Assembly (NCBI RefSeq): GCF_900110345.1 | Contig: NZ_FODJ01000001.1 | Coordinates: 186,001 to 250,000, forward strand | Source: Amphibacillus marinus | GTDB lineage: Bacteria > Bacillota > Bacilli > Bacillales > Amphibacillaceae | Length of the DNA stretch: 64,000 bases | Reading direction: 5' to 3' | Shown: piece after piece, positions 1-9,023 of the stretch | Layout of the letters: each line of letters opens with the position of its first letter | How positions within the stretch are numbered: position 1 is the first letter of the stretch | Notes under the pieces: model-generated | Seen by the model: the letters and a program-made list of their open reading frames with translations, nothing else | Databases searched by the model: none | What the model was told of the DNA's origin: nothing | Translations under genes and position numbers: made by a program

Positions 1-189
1 TTCGAATTTAATTTTACTACTTAATTTGTTAATCGGAATTCGTTTAGTTATGTACATAAATTGCTTACTAAGATCCCAGCGGCTCGGACTATTTAAGTAT
101 GCTTTAAAAAACCTAGCAATAATTCCTGATTTATAGAAGTAATCCTGATAGACTTCCTCTTCAACAATAAATAAATAGTAGTGATACAT
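1..189 (-). CDS. sirA: SirA, sporulation inhibitor of replication (partial, 5' end only)
   Basis: The first 63 codons of a gene that runs off the left edge. In B. subtilis SirA (YneE) binds domain I of DnaA and blocks new rounds of replication when sporulation begins. The translated N-terminus (MYHYYLFIVEEEVYQDYF, later KQFMYITKRIPINKL) matches the SirA pattern HYY-YLIKEE near the start and KQ--YIT--IPI near residues 43-55, as I recall the family. The start is the ATG at 189, with AAAGGGGGA upstream. Its position beyond tkt is the same as in B. subtilis, where yneE follows tkt. The two candidate Spo0A boxes about 50 bases upstream fit its known Spo0A control. The identity rests on the N-terminus and synteny only. 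Confidence 0.8.
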   Translation of the reverse strand, partial: MYHYYLFIVEEEVYQDYFYKSGIIARFFKAYLNSPSRWDLSKQFMYITKRIPINKLSSKIKFE

Positions 190-234
190 AGCTAATCCCC
201 CTTTAACTAATTATAGCTAGTTAAGGAGCTAACT

Positions 235-250
235 TTTGTCAATTGACGAA
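235..250. promoter_or_regulatory. Candidate inverted pair of Spo0A (0A) boxes upstream of sirA
   Basis: TTTGTCAAT at 235-243 matches the 0A box TTTGTCRAA at 8 of 9 positions. On the other strand TTCGTCAAT (250-242) matches 7 of 9. B. subtilis sirA is directly activated by phosphorylated Spo0A, so a box here is expected. The site overlaps a TTGACA (minus strand, 240-245) that could be part of the promoter, although the nearest TATAAT lies 21 bases away, which is too far for a normal sigma-A spacer. Confidence 0.5.
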
Positions 251-349
251 GTAAATAGTCACGAGTTTTGTCAGATGCAGTTATAATTTAAAAAAAGCTG
301 GCACAACATATAGTGCTGGCGAGATTCCTTCACCGGATAGAAAAAGGTT

Positions 350-420
350 CTTCATCAAATAGCGTCGGTTAAGCAAATCTTTGTATTGCTCCAGCAAAAA
401 GGAGCCGCTTTTCGTGAGCC
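350..420. repeat. Partial copy (R1) of the dispersed structured repeat
   Basis: Bases 353-409 match 37734-37790 closely (about 49 of 57 by eye), including the words AGCGTCGGTTAAGCAAAT and GAGCCGCTTT. The similarity stops soon after the GAGCCGCTTT block, and no matching 3' arm was found, so this is a truncated copy. Confidence 0.65.
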
Positions 421-458
421 CGGCTTAAGCTAACTCATGTAAGCAAAAAACGCAAAGA

Positions 459-509
459 AGAGCTCCTGAGTTTCCATTATAAACGCTAATGGTGTATTCA
501 GGGGCTCTA
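459..509 (-). terminator. Rho-independent terminator of tkt
   Basis: Read on the minus strand, AGAGC-CCTGA and CCATTA pair with TAATGG and TCAGG-GCTCT around a short loop (arms 488-509 and 459-480). A T-rich run and a TTTTTT tract follow further downstream. It lies directly downstream of the tkt stop. Confidence 0.65.
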
Positions 510-534
510 TCTACAATTAATTATTTACATTTTC

Positions 535-2523
535 TTATAAAGCTTGATAGCGGGCGACGACATTCTCAACTGTGAAGCCATATTCAGCCATAATTTGGTT
601 ACCTTCACCTGATGCGCCAAAGCGATCAATAGCTAAGATATCGCCTTCATCGCCAGCATAACGATCCCAGCCTAATGAAGCACCCATCTCAATAGCTAAC
701 CGCTTTTTAACCGTTTTAGGTAGAATTGAATCTTTATAAGCTTGATCTTGTTGCTCAAATCGATCCCATGAAGGTAAGCTTACAACACTTACATCGTGGC
801 CTTGCTCTTTTAAAGCAGCTTGTGCTTTAACAGCCAACTGAACTTCAGATCCAGCCGCAATTAAAATACCATCTGCTACCGCATTTTCAGATGGACTTAC
901 GATATAGCCACCTTTTTTAACACCTTCATAGTTAGTACCAATTAATGTTGGTAAGCCTTGACGCGTAAGAACAAGTAAGGTAGGTGTGTCTGTTGATTCA
1001 ACTGCTAAACGCCAAGCTGCTTGGGCTTCAGTGCCATCAGCAGGACGTATTAATGAGATGCCCGGCATCGCACGAAATGCTGCTAGCTGCTCAACAGGCT
1101 CATGAGTAGGACCATCCTCACCAACTGCAATAGAGTCGTGTGTTAATACATAGGTTACCGGTAACTTTTGAATAGCTGATAAACGCACAGCTGGACGTAA
1201 GTAATCACTAAAAACAAAGAATGTCCCACCATAGACTTTGAGTCCTCCGTGTAGTGCCATTCCGTTTAGTGCAGCTGCCATAGCAAATTCACGCACACCA
1301 AACCAAATATTTCTACCAGCATAATTTGTTTTATCAAAATCTGCTTCGTCATTCATTCTCGTATTATTCGATCCAGCTAGGTCAGCACTTCCACCAAATA
1401 AACTTGGAACTGATTTAGCTAGTGCATTTACAACCTTACCAGCAGACGCACGTGTTGCTAACGTATCCTCTCCTGGTGTAAAGGTAGGTAAATTTTGATC
1501 CCAATCTTCAGGTAATTCGCCTTTTAACGCCGCTTCAAATTCTGCAGCAAGTTCTGGATAAGCAGATTGATAGGCATCGAACATTTCATTCCACTGAGCT
1601 TCTGTTGCTTGTCCACGCTTTACAATCTTTTCTTCAAAATCGCTATAAACTTCTTCTGGTACTGAAAATGGTTCATGAGTCCATTGGTAAGCTTCTTTTG
1701 TTAGTACAATTTCATCTTCACCTAATGGTGCACCGTGAGAAGCATTTGATCCAGCCTTATTAGGAGAACCGAAGCCAATAACTGTTTTAATTTCAATTAA
1801 TGTAGGTTGTTCTGTGTTTGCTTTTGCTTGTTCAAGTGCTGCAGCAATAGCATCAATATCATTACCATCTTCAACGAGAATGACTTGCCATCCGTAAGAT
1901 TCAAATCTTTTTTCAACTGATTCTGAAAATGATTTATTTAGGTCACCGTCTAATGAGATATCGTTGGAATCATATAGCGCAATCAATTTCCCAAGACCGA
2001 GGTGTCCTGCAAGTGAAGCAGCCTCATGAGAAATCCCTTCCATTAAATCGCCATCACTAACAAGCGCATAGCTATAGTGATCAACAACATTAAAATTGTC
2101 ACGATTATATTTTGCTGCGAGGTGCGCTTCCGCCATTGCCATACCTACTGTCATCGCAATTCCTTGTCCTAATGGACCTGTTGTAGCTTCTACACCATCA
2201 GTATCGGTAACTTCTGGATGTCCAGGTGTGTGCGAGCCGAATTGACGAAAATTCTTCAAATCGTCAATCGTAACTTTATAGCCAGCCAAATGTAAAAGTG
2301 AATATAAAAGCATCGATCCATGTCCCGCTGATAGAACAAAGCGATCACGATTTGCCCAATTTGCGTTTTGTGGATTTTGATTTAGAAATTCTGTCCAAAG
2401 TGTATAAGCCATAGGTGCAGCCCCCATAGGAAGACCAGGGTGACCCGAGTTTGCTTTTTGGATTGCATCGATTGATAATGTTCGAATTGTATTTATTGAC
2501 GCTTGTTGTACTTGATTTGCCAT
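535..2523 (-). CDS. tkt: Transketolase
   Basis: A 662-residue thiamine-diphosphate enzyme of the non-oxidative pentose phosphate pathway. It moves two-carbon ketol units between sugar phosphates in the cytoplasm. Signature segments are visible: [13 protein letters not shown] near the N-terminus, the TPP-binding region [19 protein letters not shown], and the central [18 protein letters not shown] of the pyrimidine domain. Length is normal for bacterial Tkt. The reading frame opens seven codons earlier (2544), but that ATG has the ribosome site AAAGGGG inside its own first codons, so MANQVQQ at 2523 is the better start. It has its own promoter, separate from the ynzC-yneB unit. The order lexA-yneB-ynzC-tkt-sirA is the B. 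subtilis order. Confidence 0.97.
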   Translation of the reverse strand: MANQVQQASINTIRTLSIDAIQKANSGHPGLPMGAAPMAYTLWTEFLNQNPQNANWANRDRFVLSAGHGSMLLYSLLHLAGYKVTIDDLKNFRQFGSHTPGHPEVTDTDGVEATTGPLGQGIAMTVGMAMAEAHLAAKYNRDNFNVVDHYSYALVSDGDLMEGISHEAASLAGHLGLGKLIALYDSNDISLDGDLNKSFSESVEKRFESYGWQVILVEDGNDIDAIAAALEQAKANTEQPTLIEIKTVIGFGSPNKAGSNASHGAPLGEDEIVLTKEAYQWTHEPFSVPEEVYSDFEEKIVKRGQATEAQWNEMFDAYQSAYPELAAEFEAALKGELPEDWDQNLPTFTPGEDTLATRASAGKVVNALAKSVPSLFGGSADLAGSNNTRMNDEADFDKTNYAGRNIWFGVREFAMAAALNGMALHGGLKVYGGTFFVFSDYLRPAVRLSAIQKLPVTYVLTHDSIAVGEDGPTHEPVEQLAAFRAMPGISLIRPADGTEAQAAWRLAVESTDTPTLLVLTRQGLPTLIGTNYEGVKKGGYIVSPSENAVADGILIAAGSEVQLAVKAQAALKEQGHDVSVVSLPSWDRFEQQDQAYKDSILPKTVKKRLAIEMGASLGWDRYAGDEGDILAIDRFGASGEGNQIMAEYGFTVENVVARYQAL

Positions 2524-2580
2524 TTTAAATGAATCCCCTTTCAAATAGATACATATATATGTACGTACATTTTATATCCT

Positions 2581-2609
2581 ATAATGAAAACGTACAAGAA
2601 ACAAGTCAA
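2581..2609 (-). promoter_or_regulatory. Sigma-A promoter of tkt
   Basis: On the minus strand TTGACT (2609-2604) is followed by a 17-base spacer and CATTAT (2586-2581). A perfect palindrome ATGTACGTACAT lies at 2559-2570 in the predicted leader; its role is unknown. Confidence 0.5.
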
Positions 2610-2623
2610 AATTACGCGTTTTT

Positions 2624-2857
2624 TTAATTATCTTTATTTTCTGTTCTTAAATCCTTTAGTTTTTTAGGTGTGACATCATCGCCATTTGGATCGACAATTT
2701 TCATTCCCTTTAATTGGTTTTTGAAAGATTTACGAACATTTTTCAAGTATTCTTCGCGCAGAATCTGTCGTTCACTAAGCTCAGCGTCAGTGATTGTTCC
2801 TTCCTTCGCTTTCTTCGCTAAAGCATTTATTCTAGCTAATTTCTCTTGTGACAGCAT
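2624..2857 (-). CDS. ynzC: DUF896 small protein YnzC
   Basis: A 77-residue, highly charged protein of the DUF896 (YnzC/YoxK) family, seen as an N-terminal helical hairpin ([20 protein letters not shown], then [27 protein letters not shown]). The B. subtilis family member is an SOS-induced small cytoplasmic protein of unknown biochemical role. It sits 38 bases downstream of yneB on the same strand and is probably co-transcribed with it from the LexA-controlled promoter at 3613-3641. Length and position agree with B. subtilis ynzC. Confidence 0.9.
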   Translation of the reverse strand: MLSQEKLARINALAKKAKEGTITDAELSERQILREEYLKNVRKSFKNQLKGMKIVDPNGDDVTPKKLKDLRTENKDN

Positions 2858-2895
2858 GTTGTGTCTCCTTTTAAAAGTTTAGTGAATGCTTACCT

Positions 2896-3582
<687 letters not shown>

Positions 3583-3589
3583 TCACATT

Positions 3590-3680
3590 CGAACAAACGT
3601 TCCGTTTAACTAATCATAACCACTTGTTTATTACAAGTCAAATAAAAATAGAACTAATGTTTGTCTATAACATACGTTCG
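3590..3680. promoter_or_regulatory. Three LexA (SOS) boxes in the yneB-lexA divergent region
   Basis: The B. subtilis LexA box is CGAACRNRYGTTYG. CGAACAAACGTTCC at 3590-3603 matches 13 of 14. AGAACTAATGTTTG at 3650-3663 and ATAACATACGTTCG at 3667-3680 each match 12 of 14. The first lies just downstream of the yneB -10, the second overlaps the lexA -35, and the third fills the lexA promoter spacer. LexA bound here would therefore repress both directions. Confidence 0.85.
3613..3641 (-). promoter_or_regulatory. Sigma-A promoter of yneB-ynzC
   Basis: Minus-strand TTGACT (3641-3636), a 17-base spacer and TATGAT (3618-3613). SOS boxes lie on both sides. Confidence 0.75.
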
Positions 3681-3689
3681 TGTTATAAT
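3661..3689 (+). promoter_or_regulatory. Sigma-A promoter of lexA
   Basis: TTGTCT (3661-3666), a 17-base spacer and a perfect TATAAT (3684-3689). One SOS box overlaps the -35 and another fills the spacer, so LexA can autoregulate. Confidence 0.8.
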
Positions 3690-3721
3690 AAAAATTATTA
3701 AGACAGGAGGTTGAACTGCCT

Positions 3722-4345
3722 ATGCACGCATTATCAAAACGGCAAGAAGCCATTTTAAATTTTATTAAAGAACAGGTTTCCTTAAAAGGTTATCCACCTT
3801 CAGTTCGCGAAATTGGTGAAGCAGTCGGGTTAGCTTCTAGTTCTACAGTACATGGTCACCTCGCGCGTTTAGAGAAAAAAGGTTATATTAAACGCGATCC
3901 CACAAAACCTCGGACTATTGAAATTATTGATTTAGAAAATGAATTTGGTGTTCCTAAAGGTGAGGTTGCCTATGCACCAGTCATTGGTAAGGTAACAGCT
4001 GGTTTACCTATCACAGCTATTGAAAACATCGAAGAGTTTATTCCCTTCCCAGCAAGCATTGCCCAAAGTGGCGCCAATTTATTTGTACTCATTATAGAGG
4101 GAGACAGTATGATTGAAGCTGGTATCTTAGATGGGGATATGGTAATTGTTAAACAACAGCAAAATGCAGAGAATGGTGATATTGTAGTTGCGATGACCGA
4201 TGAGCATGAAGCTACAGTCAAGCGTTTCTTTAAAGAAAAGAATCAGATTCGTTTACAGCCAGAGAATTCTACAATGGAGCCATTGATTTATGATAATGTA
4301 TCCATCTTAGGAAAAGTTGTCGGCTTATATCGCCATATGAAATAG
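3722..4345 (+). CDS. lexA: LexA, SOS-response repressor
   Basis: A 207-residue repressor that cleaves itself when RecA filaments form, releasing SOS genes. The N-terminal winged helix-turn-helix covers residues 1-65 ([21 protein letters not shown]). The self-cleavage site is A93-G94 in KVTAGLP. The Ser-Lys dyad is S129 (EGDSM) and K167 (ATVKRFF). Length equals that of the Bacillus protein. AGGAGG precedes the ATG at 3722, and a strong terminator follows. It is divergent from yneB and shares the operator region with it. Nothing is missing or unusual. Confidence 0.97.
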   Translation: MHALSKRQEAILNFIKEQVSLKGYPPSVREIGEAVGLASSSTVHGHLARLEKKGYIKRDPTKPRTIEIIDLENEFGVPKGEVAYAPVIGKVTAGLPITAIENIEEFIPFPASIAQSGANLFVLIIEGDSMIEAGILDGDMVIVKQQQNAENGDIVVAMTDEHEATVKRFFKEKNQIRLQPENSTMEPLIYDNVSILGKVVGLYRHMK

Positions 4346-4346
4346 C

Positions 4347-4381
4347 AAAAAACCAGCTATCAATTTTGAGGCTGGTTTTTT
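4347..4381 (+). terminator. Rho-independent terminator of lexA
   Basis: AAAAAACCAGC (4347-4357) pairs with GCTGGTTTTTT (4371-4381) over 11 bases; the U-tract is part of the 3' arm. Confidence 0.9.
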
Positions 4382-4433
4382 GTTTTACTTGAATTATTTC
4401 CTGGGTAAGCGCAGTTTTCAGCAGAATGCAGCA

Positions 4434-5231
4434 TTAAATGGCAAGGATAAACGATTCAAACCCTTCATTTTTTAGTTTATTTTGCTGAGTTAAGGCATTT
4501 TCTCGTTGCCGAAAAGCACCGGCAATAACTCGAAAAAAAAGTTGCTCTTGATTTTCATAGGGTAAAAGATAGCTTTCATACCCTTTCTCTTTTAATTCCT
4601 GAATTCTAGCTCTTGCATTTGCTTCATCTGTGAAGGCACCAACAACGACACGATATAGTTGAGAAGGCTCAACGTTCTCGACTTTAGGTCGTAAATTAAA
4701 TGCATCGGCAATTCCAAGTGCATGTGCTTGAGCGACACGATCTATCCAGTTAACTTGTCGCATTAAATGCGCTTCATCGTGATGGTCAATAAAACCATTC
4801 TCAGTTAGGACCGCCGCCATCCGTGTTTCCCTTAACACATGAAAGTTCGCCTCCTTCTCCCCTCTATTTCTTAATGCTAACTCTGACGTAATTGCTTGAT
4901 GCACTGCTGATCGAATTTGCCGTGTTCTTTGTTTGTTGGTAAAGTTACCATTCCAAATGTAACTTTCAAACCCATTACCGCCACCCGCATTAACATGAAC
5001 TGAAATATAAAAGTCAGCTTGCCATTGATTTGCAGCACGAGTCCGTTCCGCTAATGACACTGTTTGATCACCTGTTCTTGCTAACCTTGTTTCAACATTT
5101 AAAAATTGATTTAACAGTGCAGTCTGCAGTGATCGAGCAATCGCGAGCGTAATGTCTTTTTCCAATAACCCGTTTGCTACCGCTCCTGGATCAGTACCAC
5201 CATGACCTGGATCAATAAAGACCTTTACCAT
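4434..5231 (-). CDS. N-acetylmuramoyl-L-alanine amidase with SPOR domain (CwlC-like)
   Basis: A 265-residue amidase that cuts the bond between MurNAc and the stem peptide. An Amidase_3 catalytic domain covers about residues 1-180, with zinc-ligand candidates H10 (FIDPGHGG), E24 and H79 (ISVHVNAG) and the catalytic-glutamate segment TENGFI. Residues 195-265 hold a SPOR peptidoglycan-binding region made of two similar units (YRVVVGAFTDEANAR and FFRVIAGAFRQRENA). There is no signal peptide. That architecture and length match B. subtilis CwlC, a mother-cell enzyme that lyses the sporangium. GGAG nine bases upstream supports the ATG at 5231 over the TTG at 5240. It is a single-gene unit, convergent with lexA. 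Confidence 0.88.
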   Translation of the reverse strand: MVKVFIDPGHGGTDPGAVANGLLEKDITLAIARSLQTALLNQFLNVETRLARTGDQTVSLAERTRAANQWQADFYISVHVNAGGGNGFESYIWNGNFTNKQRTRQIRSAVHQAITSELALRNRGEKEANFHVLRETRMAAVLTENGFIDHHDEAHLMRQVNWIDRVAQAHALGIADAFNLRPKVENVEPSQLYRVVVGAFTDEANARARIQELKEKGYESYLLPYENQEQLFFRVIAGAFRQRENALTQQNKLKNEGFESFILAI

Positions 5232-5548
5232 TGTCACCAACTCCTTTCGAGTATAGTCTACGTAATCTGAACTTTTCGCGTTTGGACGTCTATCTTCCTA
5301 AATTACAGTTGCTAAGAAAGATACTAATGACCAAGCTCCTGAGAAACAGTAGTAAATTTAATAACAGAGAATACTTTATATTTATAATCGAATTCATTGT
5401 CATTAACAGGCCCTTTGCCAAAAAAATTGGTTAGATCAACCATGATGGCGATTGCCTTAATAAAAAATGCTATAGAAACCCACACAAAAAATCACCCAAC
5501 TCGCTTTACATATCGCGTTAGTTAGGTGATTTTCATTATGGTTTAAAT
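5232..5548. other. Non-coding gap with a terminator
   Basis: A short plus-strand frame at 5231-5434 lacks a ribosome site and family features and is not counted as a gene. The only clear feature is the hairpin at 5488-5533. Confidence 0.6.
5488..5533 (-). terminator. Terminator of the SurA_N lipoprotein gene
   Basis: AAAATCACCCAAC (5488-5500) and GTTAGGTGATTTT (5521-5533) pair with one mismatch. On the minus strand a T-rich stretch follows. Confidence 0.8.
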
Positions 5549-6286
5549 TTATGAATAATGGTTAACAATATCCGCCTCAGCCCGTAATGATTCGATTAAC
5601 TCTGTTACGACTTCTGACTCCTCTTGCATAAGAAGTTCTGCTTCAAGCTCAGGTCTTAGCTCTTCAAAAGTTGGAAGATTTTCTTCTTCATCCTCTGTTT
5701 GTTCGAATTGAACGATTACTTCATCATACAATGCTTGCAACTCCTCATCAGAAATGTTAACCTCTCCCATTTCGTCTTCAATAAGCAATTCAAGCATGAC
5801 TGACATTTCAATTTGTTCAACAATCTCTTCTCGTGACATACCTTGTTCCTCAAAGGCTTCAAACAGCGCTTCCTGCGATTCAATCCCATTTATTTCTGCA
5901 ATTTCAGCTAACATTGTATCAACTTCTTCATCAGAAGCAGCAAAGCCTCTATTATTTGCTTCTTGAATAAGTAACTCTTGATCAATCATACTTTCAACTA
6001 GCTCTGTTTTCAATTGATTCTGATCTACTTGCTCCCCTGTCATTTGCGCCTGCATTACCATTTGCTGAAACTGGCTCACATACGTTTGTTCAAACTCGGT
6101 ACGGCTTATTTCACTACCGTTTACCTCAGCCACAATTTCTGGAACATCTTCAAAATCGGGCTCTGGCATTTCTTCCATATCTTGTGGATTTGGTGATGTT
6201 TGCTCTTCCTGATCACCATTTTCACCACACGCGACCATGATAAGCAAGCCAATTAATATAGCTAGCATTAATTTTACTTTCTTCAT
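5549..6286 (-). CDS. SurA N-terminal-domain lipoprotein (foldase-like)
   Basis: A 245-residue predicted lipoprotein. Residues 1-20 form a lipoprotein signal ending in MVAC, with the lipidated cysteine at position 20, followed by an acidic, unstructured linker. About residues 50-170 resemble the SurA_N / trigger-factor-like chaperone domain (IVAEVNGSEISRTEFEQTYVSQ; LVESMIDQELLIQEANNRGF; ASDEEVDTMLAEIAE), as in the N-terminal part of PrsA. No parvulin isomerase domain follows, so the protein is shorter than PrsA. It probably acts as a chaperone on the outer face of the membrane. The composition is very acidic, which fits a salt- or alkali-tolerant host. It is a single-gene unit with its own terminator. 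Confidence 0.75.
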   Translation of the reverse strand: MKKVKLMLAILIGLLIMVACGENGDQEEQTSPNPQDMEEMPEPDFEDVPEIVAEVNGSEISRTEFEQTYVSQFQQMVMQAQMTGEQVDQNQLKTELVESMIDQELLIQEANNRGFAASDEEVDTMLAEIAEINGIESQEALFEAFEEQGMSREEIVEQIEMSVMLELLIEDEMGEVNISDEELQALYDEVIVQFEQTEDEEENLPTFEELRPELEAELLMQEESEVVTELIESLRAEADIVNHYS

Positions 6287-6560
6287 CTATAAACCCTCCT
6301 AAAACCAATTGTTGGTTAGTGTAACATATTCTTTATCCGGTTAAAAGCAAAGAGGAGGAGCTAATTGAATTATAACAATACCATGACAGGATAAAGGCTA
6401 TTCTATCAATAGTTTCAGGTGTTAATCACTATTTTAAGTAAAAAATGTGTAAAAAGATAAATTCTTTAATTTACTGTATTTCTTGCTTCCTCCTAATAGC
6501 TCCTGCTAAACTGTTCATAATAAGCAAGTCACCACATATACAATTTGAGGAGGAGAATGC

Positions 6561-7382
6561 TTGAATAGTTTATCTGAACGTACTAAAAAAGAAGCGATGC
6601 GCGTTTTAAAAGAAACGAGCCGGACCTTTTACATTCCAATTTCGTTACTAAAGCCCACATTAAAAAACACAGTAGCATCAGCCTACCTCTGTATGAGGGC
6701 AATTGATGAAATAGAAGATCATCAAGTTCTCCCAGCTCATACTAAAACAACATTATTAACAGCAATTAGTGAGCTTTTAACAAAACCATTTGACTCAAAT
6801 GCCTATCAACGACTAATTGATCCTTTCAAGAATGAACTACCAGAAGTAACCAATCGTTTAGATGAATGGATTGCTATTTGTCCGGTTGAGGTTGTAAATA
6901 AAGTAAAATCCTCAACTGCGACAATGGCTAGTGGTATGGCGAAATGGGTAAAAAAGAATTGGCAAATTAAATCAAAGGATGATTTGGACGATTACACCTA
7001 TTATGTAGCTGGATTAGTCGGTGTCATGCTTTCGGATATTTGGAAATGGTATGATGATATTGAAACCGATCGTGAATTAGCAATTGCCTTTGGACGAGGA
7101 CTCCAGTCGGTAAATATTCTTAGAAATCAAGACGAAGACTCAGAACGCGGTGTTACTTTTATGCCCAATGGTTGGGGCCGGGAAGACATGTTTAGCTATG
7201 CTAATGAAAATTTAGATTTAGCAAAGAGCTACCTAAAAACTCTTTCCAATCGCAATATTTCCACTTTTTGCAAAATACCGTATAAACTTGCTGAAAAAAC
7301 ACTAAGTGTCATGGAAGCCGGTCGAGAAAAAATGAATCGGGATGAAGTTAACGCCGTCATTACTACCGTCACTGAAAACTAA
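6561..7382 (+). CDS. Squalene/phytoene synthase family protein (YisP-like)
   Basis: A 273-residue all-helical isoprenoid synthase homologue. Such enzymes condense two prenyl diphosphates head to head; the B. subtilis relative YisP instead removes diphosphate from farnesyl diphosphate. The first aspartate motif is DEIED at residues 49-53, preceded by SRTFYIPI. The second region reads GRGLQSVNILRNQDEDSERG, where the usual NILRDxxED has become NILRNQDED, so the first Asp of the second DXXXD is Asn189. This leaves the reaction uncertain. The start is TTG at 6561 with GAGGAGGAG upstream; the nearby ATG at 6557 runs into a stop after three codons. There is no carotenoid or hopanoid gene beside it. 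Confidence 0.8.
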   Translation: MNSLSERTKKEAMRVLKETSRTFYIPISLLKPTLKNTVASAYLCMRAIDEIEDHQVLPAHTKTTLLTAISELLTKPFDSNAYQRLIDPFKNELPEVTNRLDEWIAICPVEVVNKVKSSTATMASGMAKWVKKNWQIKSKDDLDDYTYYVAGLVGVMLSDIWKWYDDIETDRELAIAFGRGLQSVNILRNQDEDSERGVTFMPNGWGREDMFSYANENLDLAKSYLKTLSNRNISTFCKIPYKLAEKTLSVMEAGREKMNRDEVNAVITTVTEN

Positions 7383-7384
7383 AA

Positions 7385-7447
7385 AACATCAAGCTGGGAC
7401 ATAACTAATTTCCTTATCTAAATTATGATTTGTCCCGGCTTCATGTT
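7385..7447. terminator. Bidirectional terminator between the isoprenoid-synthase gene and selO
   Basis: AACATCAAGCTGGGACA (7385-7401) pairs with TGTCCCGGCTTCATGTT (7431-7447), 15 of 17 positions matching, between two convergent genes. The 3' arm runs into the end of selO by two bases. Confidence 0.75.
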
Positions 7448-8891
7448 AAGTTCCACAGTACGTTTGATAGGTATTATTTTCTGGTGGGATCTTCATATAA
7501 TCCTGTTGTACCTGCGAATACGCAAACGGCTTTGCTAATGCATTTAAAAATTGGTTAAACGGACCAAAATCAGCCTCTTTGACGGCCTTTTCAAGTACAG
7601 TCTCCACATAATAATTGCGCGGAATAATGGCAGGATTAGCTTTTTTCATAATTTCCTGCTGCTTTGCTGAACGCATTCCTTGCTGCTTAATCCGTTCTAT
7701 CCATTTTTGATACCAAGCTTGAAACGGTTGGTCTTGAAACCAAGTCTGCTTGCTAAAATCAGCCACTGTTAAAGCACGAAATGTATCATGATAATCAGCT
7801 TTGTTAGCAGTCATTAAGTTAAATAACTCCTCAATTAGCGCAGAATCAGCAGCCTGCTCATCTTGCAAAGCAAGTTTACTACGAATGCCTTCATTCCATG
7901 ATTGGCGATAGCAAGCTGAGAAATTGCTTAATACTGTCTGAGCACGCTCAATTGTCTTTGCTTGATTCTTTCCTAATATCGGAAGTAATGATTCAGCTAA
8001 TCTGGCTAAATTCCACGTGGCAACTACTTTTTGTTGATTATACGCATAGCGACCGTGGACATCAATTGAACTAAAAACAGCCTTTGGATTGTATTGATCA
8101 ATAAAGGCACAGGGGCCATAATCAATAGTTTCACCACTAATCATCATATTATCGGTGTTCATCACGCCATGAACAAAACCTAACAAATCCCACTTGGCAA
8201 TCAAGTCTGCTTGTCTCTTCACAACCTGTTCAAAGAACAGAAAATAACGATCATAATGTTCTGTTAACTCTGGAAAATGCCGTTCTATTGCGTAATCGGC
8301 TAAAGCAACTAAATCAGCATCTTTTCCATATTGTCGCGCATACTGAAAGGTGCCAATGCGAAGATGACTTGAGGCAGCTCTTACTAAGATCGCGCCAGGC
8401 AAAGCCTCTTCTCTGATGACAATTTCTCCGGTCGTCAATACTGCTAGACTTCTAGTCGTCGGAATATTAAGGGCATGCATAGCTTCACTTATTAAAAACT
8501 CTCTTAGCATCGGTCCAAGAGCACCGCGGCCATCGCCACCTCTTGAATATGGCGTTCGTCCAGCACCTTTCAAGACAATATCGTAATTCAACCCGTTTTT
8601 ATCGTTTAATTCACCAAGCAAAATTGCCCGACCATCACCTAGCATAGTAAAGTGCCCAAACTGATGCCCTGCATATGCTTGAGCAATCGGTGTTAAGTCG
8701 TTTGGTACTTTATTGCCAGAAAAAAGCCCTAAATCTACTGTGTTAATAGCAAGCTGGTTAACGAGCTCATTGTTCTGGACAATAAGCTGAGGATTTTGCA
8801 CAATAGTTGGCGTTGTTTTTGTATAAAACAGTTCAGGTAGTTTTAGATAACTTTGCTTAAGGGGTAGGTCTTTGGCATTTTTTGCACACAT
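7446..8891 (-). CDS. selO: SelO (YdiU) protein adenylyltransferase
   Basis: A 481-residue pseudokinase that transfers AMP to Ser, Thr or Tyr of target proteins, linked in other bacteria to redox stress. Visible family segments are the ATP-side loop GDGRAILLGEL, GRTPYSRGGDGRGALGPMLR with the basic and glycine-rich residues, the helix EFLISEAMHALNIPTTRSLAV, and the metal-binding loop HGVMNTDNMM followed by IDYGPCAFID. Length is normal. The C-terminal selenocysteine or cysteine of some relatives is represented by the ending TYQTYCGT. The ATG at 8891 has AAAGGAAAG upstream. It is convergent with the isoprenoid-synthase gene and has no operon partner. Confidence 0.93.
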   Translation of the reverse strand: MCAKNAKDLPLKQSYLKLPELFYTKTTPTIVQNPQLIVQNNELVNQLAINTVDLGLFSGNKVPNDLTPIAQAYAGHQFGHFTMLGDGRAILLGELNDKNGLNYDIVLKGAGRTPYSRGGDGRGALGPMLREFLISEAMHALNIPTTRSLAVLTTGEIVIREEALPGAILVRAASSHLRIGTFQYARQYGKDADLVALADYAIERHFPELTEHYDRYFLFFEQVVKRQADLIAKWDLLGFVHGVMNTDNMMISGETIDYGPCAFIDQYNPKAVFSSIDVHGRYAYNQQKVVATWNLARLAESLLPILGKNQAKTIERAQTVLSNFSACYRQSWNEGIRSKLALQDEQAADSALIEELFNLMTANKADYHDTFRALTVADFSKQTWFQDQPFQAWYQKWIERIKQQGMRSAKQQEIMKKANPAIIPRNYYVETVLEKAVKEADFGPFNQFLNALAKPFAYSQVQQDYMKIPPENNTYQTYCGT

Positions 8892-8980
8892 AAAAGCTTT
8901 CCTTTCTAGACACGTTTAGTTCACATTCTAACTGATACGCTTAGCTTTGGCTACTGATTGAACTTTATGCTCATAACGAA

Positions 8981-9014
8981 AAAAAACATTAGACAGCATT
9001 GTCTAATGTTTTTT
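8981..9014 (-). terminator. Terminator of the small lipoprotein gene
   Basis: AAAAAACATTAGACA (8981-8995) and TGTCTAATGTTTTTT (9000-9014) form a perfect 15-bp stem with a four-base loop. Confidence 0.92.
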
Positions 9015-9023
9015 CATTTATAC

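Larger units (their letters stand above)
190..534. other. Intergenic stretch between sirA and tkt
   Basis: No gene is visible here. The sirA-proximal part holds the 0A boxes. Bases 350-420 match the dispersed repeat at 37.7 kb. Bases 459-509 form the tkt terminator hairpin. No other conserved structure was recognised. Confidence 0.6.

Noticed and set aside
5231-5434. Plus-strand frame of 67 codons
   Set aside because: No ribosome site, no family features, and composition like non-coding DNA; it overlaps the amidase start.
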